NCBI GenBank assembly: GCA_963848415.1
Contig: CAWKDN010000001.1
Location: forward strand, 3,100,001-3,164,000
Reading direction: 5' to 3'
DNA length: 64,000 nucleotides
DNA from: CAVQBC01 sp963848415
Lineage (GTDB): Bacteria; Actinomycetota; Thermoleophilia; Solirubrobacterales; Solirubrobacteraceae
How positions within the stretch are numbered: position 1 is the first letter of the stretch; every line of letters begins with the position of its first letter. The notes under the pieces are model-generated. The model did no database searches, was not told the origin of the DNA, and worked only from the letters and a program-made list of their open reading frames with translations. A program made the translations under genes and the position numbers. Shown here one piece after another: positions 8,656-18,360 of the stretch.

Positions 8656-8774
8656 CGCCAGTTGCCGGTCGAGCGCAGGTCAGTAATGGCCGCGGTCGGC
8701 GCCCTGAATCTGAGCTTGACCCGCGTGGTCACCGTCACAGCCCAGCCGCGCCGCCCTTGGCCTGAGTCGTCAGG

Positions 8775-9077
8775 TCAGCTTGCGGCTCGGCGCAGGAGTC
8801 TCCCGACGGAGGACATGAGCTCGTCGGTCTTCTCGGCTTGATCATCCTTGGCGGCGCCCATGACGCAATGGCGGGCGTGGTCGTCGAGCAGGCCGAGGGC
8901 AACCTTGTCGAGCGCGGCCTGCACAGCGGAGATCTGCGTCAGCACGTCGATGCAGTAGCGGTCGTCGTCGACCATGCCTTCGATTCCGCGCACCTGTCCT
9001 TCGATTCGCTTTATGCGCGTGAGCAGTTGCGGCTTGGTTGCGCTGTAGCCGCGCGTCGGATTCGTCATGGAGGACAT
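8775..9077 (-). CDS. csoR: CsoR copper-sensing repressor
   Basis: This is a 100-residue all-helical repressor of the CsoR/RcnR family. The Cu(I) ligands known from M. tuberculosis CsoR are conserved: Cys42 (DRYCIDVL), His67 and Cys71 (DHARHC, H-x3-C spacing). The N-terminal RIKRIEGQVRGIEGM helix is the DNA-contact region. It is divergent from the copper-efflux genes, with three CsoR-type operators between them, one overlapping its own -10 (TATAGT, 7 nt before ATG 9077). Copper binding in this family releases the operator, so both transcripts should rise when copper is in excess. Confidence 0.93.
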   Translation of the reverse strand: MSSMTNPTRGYSATKPQLLTRIKRIEGQVRGIEGMVDDDRYCIDVLTQISAVQAALDKVALGLLDDHARHCVMGAAKDDQAEKTDELMSSVGRLLRRAAS

Positions 9078-9084
9078 GCCACGG

Positions 9085-9104
9085 ACTATACCCCCCTGGG
9101 GTTA
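9085..9104 (-). promoter_or_regulatory. csoR promoter -10 with CsoR-type operator 1
   Basis: The dyad ATACCCCCCTGGGGTTA (9088-9104) has the AT-flanked C-run/G-run form of known CsoR operators. It overlaps TATAGT (minus strand 9090-9085), the csoR -10, indicating autorepression. Confidence 0.75.
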
Positions 9105-9169
9105 GCCGTAGTTCGCCTCCCCTGGTGGCCGGTGTCTTCAAAGCCACGCGCGGATCTCGCCTTGCGCGG

Positions 9170-9186
9170 ATACCCCTGGGGTGTAT
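9170..9186. promoter_or_regulatory. CsoR-type operator 2
   Basis: ATACCCCTGGGGTGTAT is the most symmetric of the three sites (arms ATACCCC and GGGGTGTAT). It lies at the -35 position relative to the copper operon, 44 bp before its start codon. Confidence 0.75.
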
Positions 9187-9204
9187 GGTGGGCGTCCGTC
9201 CCCA

Positions 9205-9224
9205 ATACCCCCCCGGTGTATCTA
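9205..9224 (+). promoter_or_regulatory. CsoR-type operator 3 overlapping the copper-operon -10
   Basis: ATACCCCCCCGGTGTAT (9205-9221) overlaps TATCTA (9219-9224), the likely -10. Six bases separate the hexamer from the ATG at 9231, so the operon mRNA is predicted to be leaderless and blocked when CsoR occupies this site. Confidence 0.65.
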
Positions 9225-9230
9225 CGCGCT

Positions 9231-9506
9231 ATGGCAAGAACCTTCGATATGACGATGCAGGCCTCCCACCAAGCGAGCGCAATCGCCCGTGCCGACGTCG
9301 AATGTGACCTCACGTTCACGGTCGCCGCCATGTCGCGCGAGCACTGCAAGCTGGCGCTGGGCGAACGGCTGACGCTGGTTGCCGGGGTCAGGTCGGTCGA
9401 TGTTGACCTTGAGACCAAGCGGGTGCGTGTTCGCGGCACCGACGTCGATGTCGAGGCCGTGATCGCGGGCGCCCACGACGCCGGGTATCGGGCGGTGCGG
9501 GCATGA
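9231..9506 (+). CDS. Heavy-metal-associated (HMA) domain protein with atypical metal site
   Basis: This 91-residue CopZ-like protein has the ferredoxin-like HMA fold visible as LTFTVAAMSREHCKLAL, VAGVRSVDVDLETKRVRVRG and VIAGAHDAGYRAV. The canonical MxCxxC copper loop reads MSREHC, so the first Cys is Arg and only one Cys remains (about residue 40). Copper handling as a two-coordinate chaperone is therefore doubtful unless it pairs with another thiol. It is the first gene of the operon and overlaps the next gene by 4 bp (ATGA). An N-terminal extension of about 25 residues precedes the domain. Confidence 0.8.
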   Translation: MARTFDMTMQASHQASAIARADVECDLTFTVAAMSREHCKLALGERLTLVAGVRSVDVDLETKRVRVRGTDVDVEAVIAGAHDAGYRAVRA

Positions 9507-9943
9507 GCGCCTCGGCCCGCCATTTCGTCCGGCATTACCTGGAGATGCTGGCTGCGATGTTCCTCGGCATGGCGGTCCTCGGGCTGCCCGCCGCCGCGGC
9601 GCTGAGCGCGCTGGGCGTGAGCTACTCAGAGCTCGAGACCGGCGCCCCCGCGGCCTTGCTGTTCGGGATGACGGTCACCATGACCGTGCCGATGGTCGGC
9701 TGGATGCGCTACCGCGACCACGGATGGCGCGCGTGCGCCGAGATGACAGCTGCGATGTTCGTCCCCACCGTCGGCGTGCTCGGCCTGCTGGCCAGCGGGT
9801 TGGTGGACGACGTCGACACGTTGCTCGGCATCGAGCACGTCGCGATGCTGCCGAGCATGCTCGTGGCGATGCTGCTTCGCCGCGAGGAGTACTCCGGCGG
9901 CGGGCACGTCCACCGCCGCCGTCCGCGAAGGGTCACGGCATGA
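9503..9943 (+). CDS. Four-helix integral membrane protein of the copper cluster
   Basis: This 146-residue protein is mostly hydrophobic with about four predicted membrane helices (residues 12-38, 48-66, 75-100, 105-125) and a Gly/His/Arg-rich tail (GGGHVHRRRPRR). Met residues are unusually frequent in the helices (MLAAMFLGMA; LFGMTVTMTVPMVGWM; MLPSMLVAMLL), and thioether clusters often mark Cu(I) passage. That functional reading is inference. It is translationally coupled to genes on both sides by ATGA overlaps. I do not know an established family name. Confidence 0.7.
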   Translation: MSASARHFVRHYLEMLAAMFLGMAVLGLPAAAALSALGVSYSELETGAPAALLFGMTVTMTVPMVGWMRYRDHGWRACAEMTAAMFVPTVGVLGLLASGLVDDVDTLLGIEHVAMLPSMLVAMLLRREEYSGGGHVHRRRPRRVTA

Positions 9944-10850
9944 CCGTGGTCACCAAGCTCGCCGGTCTCGCTGCCGTGCTGGTCGTGGTGTTCGGCGGCG
10001 CCGCCCTCGCCGGCGGGACCGTCGGGCCGGACCGCGACGGCGAGCGCTCGGCAGCGATTCGGGATCCCCATGCGGCCGAGGGCGCCGGCGATGTGCACGG
10101 CGGGGCCGAGGGAACGCACGCCGGCCGGGCCGCTGAGCCGGCCGACGCCGTGCGCGGCCTCGCCGTCTCGGCCAACGGCCTCGAGCTGGTGCTGGGCCAG
10201 ACCGAGCTCCCGCGCGGCCGGGCGACGGAGCTGCGCTTCGGCATCGTCGGCTCTGACGGCCGGCGGGTACGGGACTTCGAGGTTGCGCACGAGAAGCGGA
10301 TGCACCTGATCGTCGTGCGCCGCGACGGCCAGGGCTTCCAGCACCTGCACCCCACGCTTGGCCGGGACGGCCGCTGGCGGGTTCGCCTGACCGTCCCTCA
10401 CGCGGGCGCGTATCGGGTGTTCGCCGACTTCACGCGTGGGGGCCGGGCGCAGACGTTGGCCGCCGATCTCGCCGTCGATGGAACTGCCGACTTCCAGCCG
10501 TTGCCCGATCCCCGGTCGACCGCCGACGTCGGCGCCGGCTACCGAGTTCGCCTGGACGCCACCGCGGTACGGGCGGCTCGTGACGCCGAGCTGCGCTTCG
10601 TCGTGACCCGCCACGGTCGGCGGGTGCCTACCGAGCCGTATCTGGGCGCCGGTGGGCACCTCGTGGCCCTGCGCGAAGGTGACCTGGCCTACCTGCACGT
10701 GCATCCGGCCGGCCACGACGGCGCCGCGGACCATGACGACGCGGTGGCGTTCCGGAGCGAGTTCCCGAGCGCGGGCCGCTACGCCCTGTTCCTGCAGTTC
10801 AAGCACGCGGGCCGCGTGCGCACCGCCCGGTTCACACTGGACGTGAGCCG

Positions 10851-10854
<4 letters not shown>
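9940..10854 (+). CDS. Extracytoplasmic His-rich protein of the copper cluster
   Basis: This 304-residue protein has one N-terminal hydrophobic segment (about residues 5-25, signal anchor), a His/Gly/Asp-rich spacer and two similar beta domains. Each domain contains a histidine motif: RMHLIVV...FQHLHP (about residues 122-142) and LAYLHVHPAGHDG with DHDD (about 250-268). The repeated H-L/V-H-P signature suggests surface metal binding outside the membrane. It overlaps its neighbours by 4 bp at both ends, directly before copA, so periplasm-side buffering or delivery to the ATPase is a reasonable hypothesis. No experimental family function is known to me. Confidence 0.7.
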
Positions 10855-13151
<2,297 letters not shown>

Positions 13152-13175
13152 CTGCCCGGAGGAGGCCGAGCCGGC

Positions 13176-13823
13176 ATGCACGCCACCGCGCACCCACACC
13201 ACGACCACCACGAGATGCCGACCTCGGGCCGCGCCCTCACGCTCGTCGCCTTGAGCGCGACGCTGCACTGCTTGACCGGCTGCGCGATCGGCGAGGTGCT
13301 GGGCATGGTCATCGGCACCGCGCTCGGATTCTCCGACTGGGAAACGATCGCCCTCGCCGTCGGGCTGGCGTTCTTCTTCGGGTACGCCCTGACCAGCCTG
13401 CCGCTGCTGCGCGCCGGCCTCGCGCTGGCGACCGTCATTCCGATCGCGCTCGCCACCGACACGCTGAGCATCGCGGTCATGGAGGTCGTCGACAACGCCA
13501 TCCTGCTCGCGGTTCCCGGCGCGATGGAAGCCGGCCTCAGCTCCCTGCTGTTCTGGGGCAGCCTCTCCTTCGCGCTGGTGATCGCCGGCGCCGTCGCCCT
13601 CCCGGTCAACCGCTGGCTGATCGCCCGCGGCCGAGGGCACGCCGTCCTCCACCAGACCGGGATCCATGGCGGTCCGTCCCCTCGCGTGGTCGGCGCCATC
13701 GCCGCGGTGGGGTTCGTCTTCGGTGTCGGCGTCCTCGCCGGCGAGCTGTTCGGCGCCGACGACGACACGAGCCACGACGCCGCCGCAACACCAGCCTCGC
13801 TGACGCGAATGGAGACTCGATGA
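13176..13823 (+). CDS. DUF4396 membrane protein
   Basis: This 215-residue polytopic membrane protein begins with a His-rich cytoplasmic tail (HPHHDHHE) and carries the DUF4396 signature SATLHCLTGCAIGEVLGMVIG (two Cys and one His near residues 32-40), then further helices with MEVVDNAIL. A strong GGAGGAGG ribosome-binding site lies 12 nt before the ATG. DUF4396 genes frequently accompany copper or heavy-metal ATPases; its transport role is inferred from that. It closes the copper operon, 24 bp after copA. Confidence 0.85.
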   Translation: MHATAHPHHDHHEMPTSGRALTLVALSATLHCLTGCAIGEVLGMVIGTALGFSDWETIALAVGLAFFFGYALTSLPLLRAGLALATVIPIALATDTLSIAVMEVVDNAILLAVPGAMEAGLSSLLFWGSLSFALVIAGAVALPVNRWLIARGRGHAVLHQTGIHGGPSPRVVGAIAAVGFVFGVGVLAGELFGADDDTSHDAAATPASLTRMETR

Positions 13824-13903
13824 CCGTCACGGCGTACCGCCGCTGGGCCGCCCGCACCGGCGTCGGCGGTTGCGGGCGATGCATCACCGCGCGCGGTAGC
13901 TAG
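13820..13903 (+). CDS. 27-residue CxxC peptide frame at the end of the copper operon
   Basis: A start codon overlapping the DUF4396 stop by 4 bp opens a frame of 27 codons with a basic, Trp-containing start and a GGCGRC motif near the end. The coupling matches the rest of the operon, which favours translation. The sequence could also be the stub of a longer metal-binding gene cut by a frame change. No family is recognisable. Confidence 0.3.
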   Translation: MTVTAYRRWAARTGVGGCGRCITARGS

Positions 13904-14040
13904 CGCCTCGACACGAGGCCGCCGCGAGCCCCCGGCCAGCCCTGCAGACGGGTTCGCTGAGGTTCGCTGGGGCTCGGCGACCTACCGCGAAACGGCCCTT
14001 GAGCCCTGCCTCAGAGCCAAGAGTGGAGCTAATCGGGCGA

Positions 14041-14114
14041 TGCCGGAGGAGGGACTCGAACCCCCGACACGCGGATTATGATTCCGCTGCTCTAACCGAC
14101 TGAGCTACTCCGGC
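14041..14114 (-). tRNA. tRNA-Met (CAT), elongator type
   Basis: The 74-nt minus-strand sequence folds as a full cloverleaf. The acceptor stem is GCCGGAG/CTCCGGC, the D arm carries AGTCGGTTAGA, the anticodon loop ATCATAA gives CAT, and the T arm is GGGGGTTCGAGTCCC with A as discriminator base. The loop and T arm fit elongator tRNA-Met; tRNA-Ile2 (lysidine-modified CAT) cannot be excluded entirely. The CCA end is not encoded. It borders the copper cluster. Confidence 0.9.
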
Positions 14115-14124
14115 GGGGAGGGCG

Positions 14125-14130
14125 AGTCTA
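14125..14130 (-). promoter_or_regulatory. tRNA-Met promoter -10
   Basis: TAGACT on the minus strand ends 10 nt before the first tRNA base. No good -35 is visible at 16-18 bp. Confidence 0.45.
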
Positions 14131-14247
14131 GCCGCCCGCAGCGGCCTGAACGGCGCGCCGCCGACGTCCAATTTCTACGGTCGCAAGCGCAAAAGACTTC
14201 GGTCGTCCCACGTAGCCGCGCGCGCCTCCGGGTGTGAGGCTGGGCCG

Positions 14248-15051
14248 ATGTCGCTCCGCCCCTCGCCCGCGATGGTCGTCGCCGTCACCGCGCTGGTGCT
14301 GGCGCTCGGCGGCGGGGCGGTCGCGGCGATTCCGGGTCCGGACGGCGCGATCGTCGGGTGTGTCGGCGCCCGCGGCGTGCTCCGCGCAGTCGACACGCCC
14401 AGCCAGTGCGAGGCCGGCGAGCAGCCGGTCACCTGGAACCAGGCCGGCCGCACCGGGCCTCAAGGGGCGCCGGGTCCGCAGGGCGCGCCGGGCCAGCGTG
14501 GCGCGCCGGGCAGCTCGTCCTCGGACGCGCTGAACCGCCTGGTCACGGGCCGCTCCTCGGCGCCACAAGCGCTCACCACGAAGCCGAAGCCGCTTCCGGG
14601 CAGGACCGCGAAGAAGCTCACCTCCCAACCTGCCTCCGACTCCGAGGCGCGCTCGCGCTTTCGCGACGGGAGCGTCACGCTCAACAGCTTCATCGGCCCG
14701 CTGGTCGGCCTCAGCGGCGACGAGGTGACCGTCCTGCGCCTGCCGCTTCCCAAGGGCCGGTGGGTCATGCAGGCCAAGACGGAGGCCGCCTACGTGGGTG
14801 ACGTCCAGCTCGGGCAGGCGTCGGAGGTCGACGAGCTGCGAGGCGCCGCGTACTGCTCGCTAGTGGCGGAGCAGGACGTCGACTACGCCTCCACGATCCG
14901 AGCGGCGCTCAGCCTCCAGGTCGTCCACCGCTTCGCCAAGCCCGGCGCCGTCGAGCTGCGCTGCCTCGGTGGCTACAACAGCGTGCTCCACCGCAGCAAG
15001 GTCACCGCGATCAAGGTCGCGAAGCTGACCAACGGGCCGGGCGCGCCTTAG
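14248..15051 (+). CDS. Secreted protein with short collagen-like segment
   Basis: This 267-residue protein has an N-terminal signal sequence (about residues 8-28, AVTALVLALGGGAVA) and a Cys-containing segment. A run of Gly-X-Y triplets with Pro and Gln (GPQGAPGPQGAPGQRGAPG, about residues 70-90) follows, then a beta-rich C-terminal domain with three Cys. Such proteins with a collagen-like stalk and a variable head are common on the surface of Solirubrobacterales. It is monocistronic. The function of the head domain is not recognisable. Confidence 0.75.
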   Translation: MSLRPSPAMVVAVTALVLALGGGAVAAIPGPDGAIVGCVGARGVLRAVDTPSQCEAGEQPVTWNQAGRTGPQGAPGPQGAPGQRGAPGSSSSDALNRLVTGRSSAPQALTTKPKPLPGRTAKKLTSQPASDSEARSRFRDGSVTLNSFIGPLVGLSGDEVTVLRLPLPKGRWVMQAKTEAAYVGDVQLGQASEVDELRGAAYCSLVAEQDVDYASTIRAALSLQVVHRFAKPGAVELRCLGGYNSVLHRSKVTAIKVAKLTNGPGAP

Positions 15052-15118
15052 ACGACGAGCAGGGCGCCTGATCCGCGCCGCCGGATGTCTGCCGCCTGAC
15101 GAGAACTCAGGGAGAAGT

Positions 15119-15165
15119 TCAGGGATCTCCCTGATGGTCCGATAGAGGACCTATTGCGAAGGTCC
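15119..15165 (+). promoter_or_regulatory. Palindrome and alternative hairpins in front of a peptide gene
   Basis: TCAGGGA/TCCCTGA form a 7-bp inverted repeat with a 2-bp centre (15119-15134), and a further TCAGGGA lies just upstream. Downstream, GGTCC (15136-15140) can pair with GGACC (15147-15151), or that same GGACC with a second GGTCC (15161-15165). The two hairpins exclude each other, an arrangement seen in attenuators. The function is inferred. Confidence 0.4.
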
Positions 15166-15199
15166 CACCATGTTGAGCGCGTCCGAAGGAGATCCCGTC

Positions 15200-15331
15200 A
15201 TGGCAGTCACCGTCCTGCCCGCCGCTGAGAGCGGCCGCATCGTCCCGCTGGTCGACCACACGTTCCGCCTGCCCACCGTCCGCGAGCTGCCGGTGCTGGC
15301 GCCCGACAGCGTGGACCGCCGCACCTGGTAG
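15200..15331 (+). CDS. 43-residue peptide of unknown function
   Basis: An AAGGAG ribosome-binding site is well placed before ATG 15200, and an in-frame ATG at 15170 would add ten residues. The product is hydrophobic to neutral (MAVTVLPAAESGRIVPLVDH..., ending DSVDRRTW) without a membrane helix or signal. Codon use is like that of neighbouring genes. It is preceded by a palindrome and switching hairpins and followed 61 bp later by a secreted M28 peptidase on the same strand. I do not recognise a family; a leader, a regulator or a processed peptide are all possible. Confidence 0.5.
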   Translation: MAVTVLPAAESGRIVPLVDHTFRLPTVRELPVLAPDSVDRRTW

Positions 15332-15392
15332 CGCCGCTGCGACCGATCTTGTTAGGCGCCCCAAAGGTGCAGCGGTCAGCGTCGCCGGTTGC

Positions 15393-16748
15393 ATGCGCCG
15401 CGTCCGCCTGATCCTGCCAGCGTTGTTCGGCCTTCTCCTGATCGCCGTCGCCGTCGTCCTGACGGTCCGCGAGCCCGCCGACGGCGCCGAGCCCACCCCG
15501 CCCGCCGCGCGAACCCAGCAGCAGCAACCGCAGCAGAGCGCCACAGAGCACCTCCGCGCCCTTGCCACCATCGCTCAGCGCAACGGCGGCAACCGCGCCC
15601 TCGCCACTCCCGGCGACCGCGCAACCTCCGACTACATCGCCCGGACCCTGACCCGCGCGGGCTATCGCGTCTCCACCCCCGCGGTCGAAGTCCCGAGCTT
15701 CCGCGAGCGCTCCCGCCCGGCGCTCAGGGCCGGCTCCCGCACCCTCCGCACCCGCACGCTGCAGTTCTCCGGCTCGGGCCGGGCGACCGGCACCGTGCAA
15801 CGCATCGCGCGACTCGGCTGCAACTCAAACGACTACGCCGGCCTGCAGCGAGGCGAGGTCGCCGTCGTCGCCCGCGGCACCTGCACCCTGCGCAGCAAGG
15901 CCCTCAGCGCCCAACGCGCCGGCGCGAACGCGATCATCGTCGTCAACCCCCAGAACGTGCTCTTCCCGGGCACGCTCGCGAGCACGGGCGTCCGCATCCC
16001 CGCCCTGACGGTCGGCCGTGCTGCCGGATCGTCTCTCCGCGCGGGCGCGCGCGTGACGCTTCGCGTCCAGGCCACCACGAAGGTCCAACGCACCCGCAAC
16101 GTGATCGCCGAGACACCAACTGGCGATCCCAACCGCGTCGTCATGGCCGGCGCCCACCTCGACTCGGTCCCCGCCGGCCCCGGCATCAACGACAACGCCA
16201 CCGGCGTAGCAGCGCTGCTGGAAACGGCCCAGAAGCTCGTGACCCAGCCGCCGGCGGCCAAGGTCCGCTTCGGCTTCTGGGGCGCCGAGGAGGTCGGCTT
16301 GGTCGGCTCGCGCGCCTACGTCACCAGCCTCCCGCGAACCGCACAACAACGGATCGCCGCGTACATCAACCTCGACATGGTCGGCTCCCCCAACCCGGTC
16401 CCGAGCGTCTACGGCGACGACGAGCGGATCACCGGCGCCCTGCGCGAGGCGATCGACGCGAGCGGCGCGCGGCCCGAGGGCGTCAACCTCGGCGGCGCGT
16501 CCGATCACGCGTCCTTCGCCGCCGCGGACATCCCGGTCGGCGGGATCTACACGGGCGCGGACGAGGACAAGTCCCAAGACGAGGCGCGCCTGCACGGCGG
16601 CGAGGCCGGCGAGCCGCGCGACCCCTGCTACCACCAGCGCTGCGACGCGCTCGGCAACGTCGATCTCCCGACGCTCGAGCGGATGACCGACGCGGCGGGC
16701 GCAGCGCTGGCCCAGCTCGCCGCCCCGGGCGGACCGCCGGCGCGGTAG
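15393..16748 (+). CDS. Secreted M28-family zinc aminopeptidase with PA domain
   Basis: This 451-residue protein begins with a signal anchor (residues 6-26) and a Gln-rich spacer. A protease-associated (PA) domain follows around residues 135-235 (ARGTCTLRSKALSAQRAGANAIIVV). The M28 catalytic domain carries the two-zinc ligands GAHLDSV, NDNATGV, GAEEVGL (catalytic Glu plus ligand), NLDMVG and SDHASF. The family releases N-terminal amino acids from peptides outside the cell. A conserved Cys pair near the end (DPCYHQRCD) may form a disulphide. The reading frame is intact. Confidence 0.9.
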   Translation: MRRVRLILPALFGLLLIAVAVVLTVREPADGAEPTPPAARTQQQQPQQSATEHLRALATIAQRNGGNRALATPGDRATSDYIARTLTRAGYRVSTPAVEVPSFRERSRPALRAGSRTLRTRTLQFSGSGRATGTVQRIARLGCNSNDYAGLQRGEVAVVARGTCTLRSKALSAQRAGANAIIVVNPQNVLFPGTLASTGVRIPALTVGRAAGSSLRAGARVTLRVQATTKVQRTRNVIAETPTGDPNRVVMAGAHLDSVPAGPGINDNATGVAALLETAQKLVTQPPAAKVRFGFWGAEEVGLVGSRAYVTSLPRTAQQRIAAYINLDMVGSPNPVPSVYGDDERITGALREAIDASGARPEGVNLGGASDHASFAAADIPVGGIYTGADEDKSQDEARLHGGEAGEPRDPCYHQRCDALGNVDLPTLERMTDAAGAALAQLAAPGGPPAR

Positions 16749-16767
16749 CTAGTAGCGTCCGCCCGCG

Positions 16768-17710
16768 ATGCGGGTGTGCCTGATGATCGAGGGCCAGGAG
16801 GACGTCACCTGGGAGGACTGGGTGGCGCTCGCCGGGGCCGCGGAGCGCAACGGCTTCGACGCGCTCTTCCGCTCCGACCACTACCTGTCGGTCGCCGGCG
16901 AGCTCGACCGCGGCTCGCTCGACGCCTGGGGGACGATCTGCGGGCTCTCGGCGATCACCCGCACGCTGCGGCTGGGGACGATGGTCTCCCCGGCGAGCTT
17001 CCGCCACCCGTCCGTGCTGGCCAAGGCGGTCGTCACCGCGGATCGGATCTCGGGCGGGCGGGTCGAGCTGGGGATCGGGACGGGCTGGCTGGAGGCCGAG
17101 CACGCCGCCTACGGCTTCCCGTTCCCGCCGATCGGCGCGCGCATGGACCGCCTGGCCGAGCAGCTGGAGATCATCCGCGGCAGCTGGGGAGAGGGGCCGT
17201 TCTCCTTCCGCGGCGAGCACTACGAGCTGCGAAGATCTGGACGCCTTGCCCAAGCCGGTGCAGAAGCCCGCGCCGCCGCTGATCTGCGGGGGCTCCGCCG
17301 GCCCGCGCAGCGCCGGGCTGGCCGCGCGCTGGGCGGACGAGTACAACCTCGTCTACGTCGATCCGCCGACTGCGCGCGAGCGCCGCGCCAAGCTCGACAA
17401 AGCGTGCGATGAGATCGGCCGCGATCCGGCGAGCCTCGGCATGTCGATGATGAACGGGTTGCTGATCGGCTCAGACGAGGCGGACCTGCGGGCACGGGCG
17501 GACCGGCTGGCCGAGTGGCGCGGCGAGCCGACCGACCTCGACGAGCTGCGCAAGACGTGGCTGGTCGGCACGCCGGCGGAGGTGGTCGAGCGCCTGGGCG
17601 AGTTCGAGGCGGCGGGCGTCCAGCGGGTCATGCTCCAGCACCTGCTGCACCGCGACCTCGACGTGCTCGACCTGGTCGGCGGCGAGGTGCTGCCGGCCGT
17701 CGCGGGCTGA
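16768..17710 (+). CDS. LLM-class (luciferase-like) F420-dependent oxidoreductase, frame broken once
   Basis: This TIM-barrel oxidoreductase belongs to the bacterial luciferase-like superfamily. Signatures include FDALFRSDHYLS (about residue 35), LRLGTMVSPASFRHP (about 73), ELGIGTGWLEAEH and, after the break, PLICGGSAGPRSAGLAARWADEYN and WLVGTPAEVVERL. An extra A near 17232 shifts the frame; without it the protein is 313 residues, normal for the F420-dependent group. Actinobacteria use many such enzymes with unknown substrates. TAGCGT lies 9 nt before the ATG. Confidence 0.82.
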
Positions 17711-17712
17711 CC

Positions 17713-18360
17713 GTGCCGGAGCCCACGACGCTGCTGGTCTTCTCGCTCGCCGCGGTCGTGCTGATCGCGGTGCCCGGGCCGAACCTGATCTACATCGCGA
17801 CCCGCAGCATGAGCGAGGGCCGGCGGTCCGGGCTGGCGTCGGCGCTGGGGGTGGAGACGGGCACGCTCGTGCACGTCGCCGCCGCGGCGCTGGGGCTGTC
17901 GGCGCTGCTGGCGTCCTCGGCGACGGCGTTCGACGTCGTGCGCTACGCGGGCGCCGCCTACCTGGTCTACCTCGGGGTGCGCACGCTGCGCCAGGGCGAG
18001 CCGCTCGACCTGTCGGGCGGGAGCGGCGCTCGCACAGCTGTGCCGCTCGGGCGCGCGTACCGCCAGGGCGTGATCGTGCAGCTGCTCAACCCCAAGGTCG
18101 CGCTGTTCTTCCTCGCCTTCCTGCCGCAGTTCGTGGATCCGTCGCTGGGCGGGGTGCCGGGGCAGATCCTCGTCTTCGGCGCGATCCTCGCCGTGATGGG
18201 CTTCGCGATCGACTGCCTGTACGCGCTCGCCGCCGGGGCGCTCGGCGCGTGGCTGAGCCGCCGCCCGCGGGCGCTGCGCCACCAGCACAAGGTGACGGGC
18301 GGCGTCTACATCGCGCTCGGCGCGGTGGCGGCGCTGACCGGCGGCCGGCGCCAGGCCTAG
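17713..18360 (+). CDS. LysE/RhtB-family amino-acid exporter
   Basis: This is a 215-residue, six-helix membrane protein. The LysE/RhtB family motif VPGPNLIYIATRSMSEGRRSG lies in the first helix and loop (residues about 17-38), followed by YLVYLGVRTLR and the LLNPKVALFFLAFLPQF segment (about 123-140). The family exports amino acids or related small molecules by proton exchange. The GTG start lies 3 bp after the upstream gene, so the two are likely co-transcribed. The stop overlaps the stop of the convergent DUF2461 gene in a shared CTAG. Confidence 0.9.
   Translation: MPEPTTLLVFSLAAVVLIAVPGPNLIYIATRSMSEGRRSGLASALGVETGTLVHVAAAALGLSALLASSATAFDVVRYAGAAYLVYLGVRTLRQGEPLDLSGGSGARTAVPLGRAYRQGVIVQLLNPKVALFFLAFLPQFVDPSLGGVPGQILVFGAILAVMGFAIDCLYALAAGALGAWLSRRPRALRHQHKVTGGVYIALGAVAALTGGRRQA

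Noticed and set aside
13904..14247. A second tRNA or other small RNA next to tRNA-Met
   Set aside because: No second cloverleaf, conserved T-loop or long stem can be formed in the flanking sequence.
15119..15331. RiPP precursor cluster
   Set aside because: No radical-SAM, cyclodehydratase, lanthipeptide or YcaO-type gene is near. The adjacent M28 peptidase alone is not enough.
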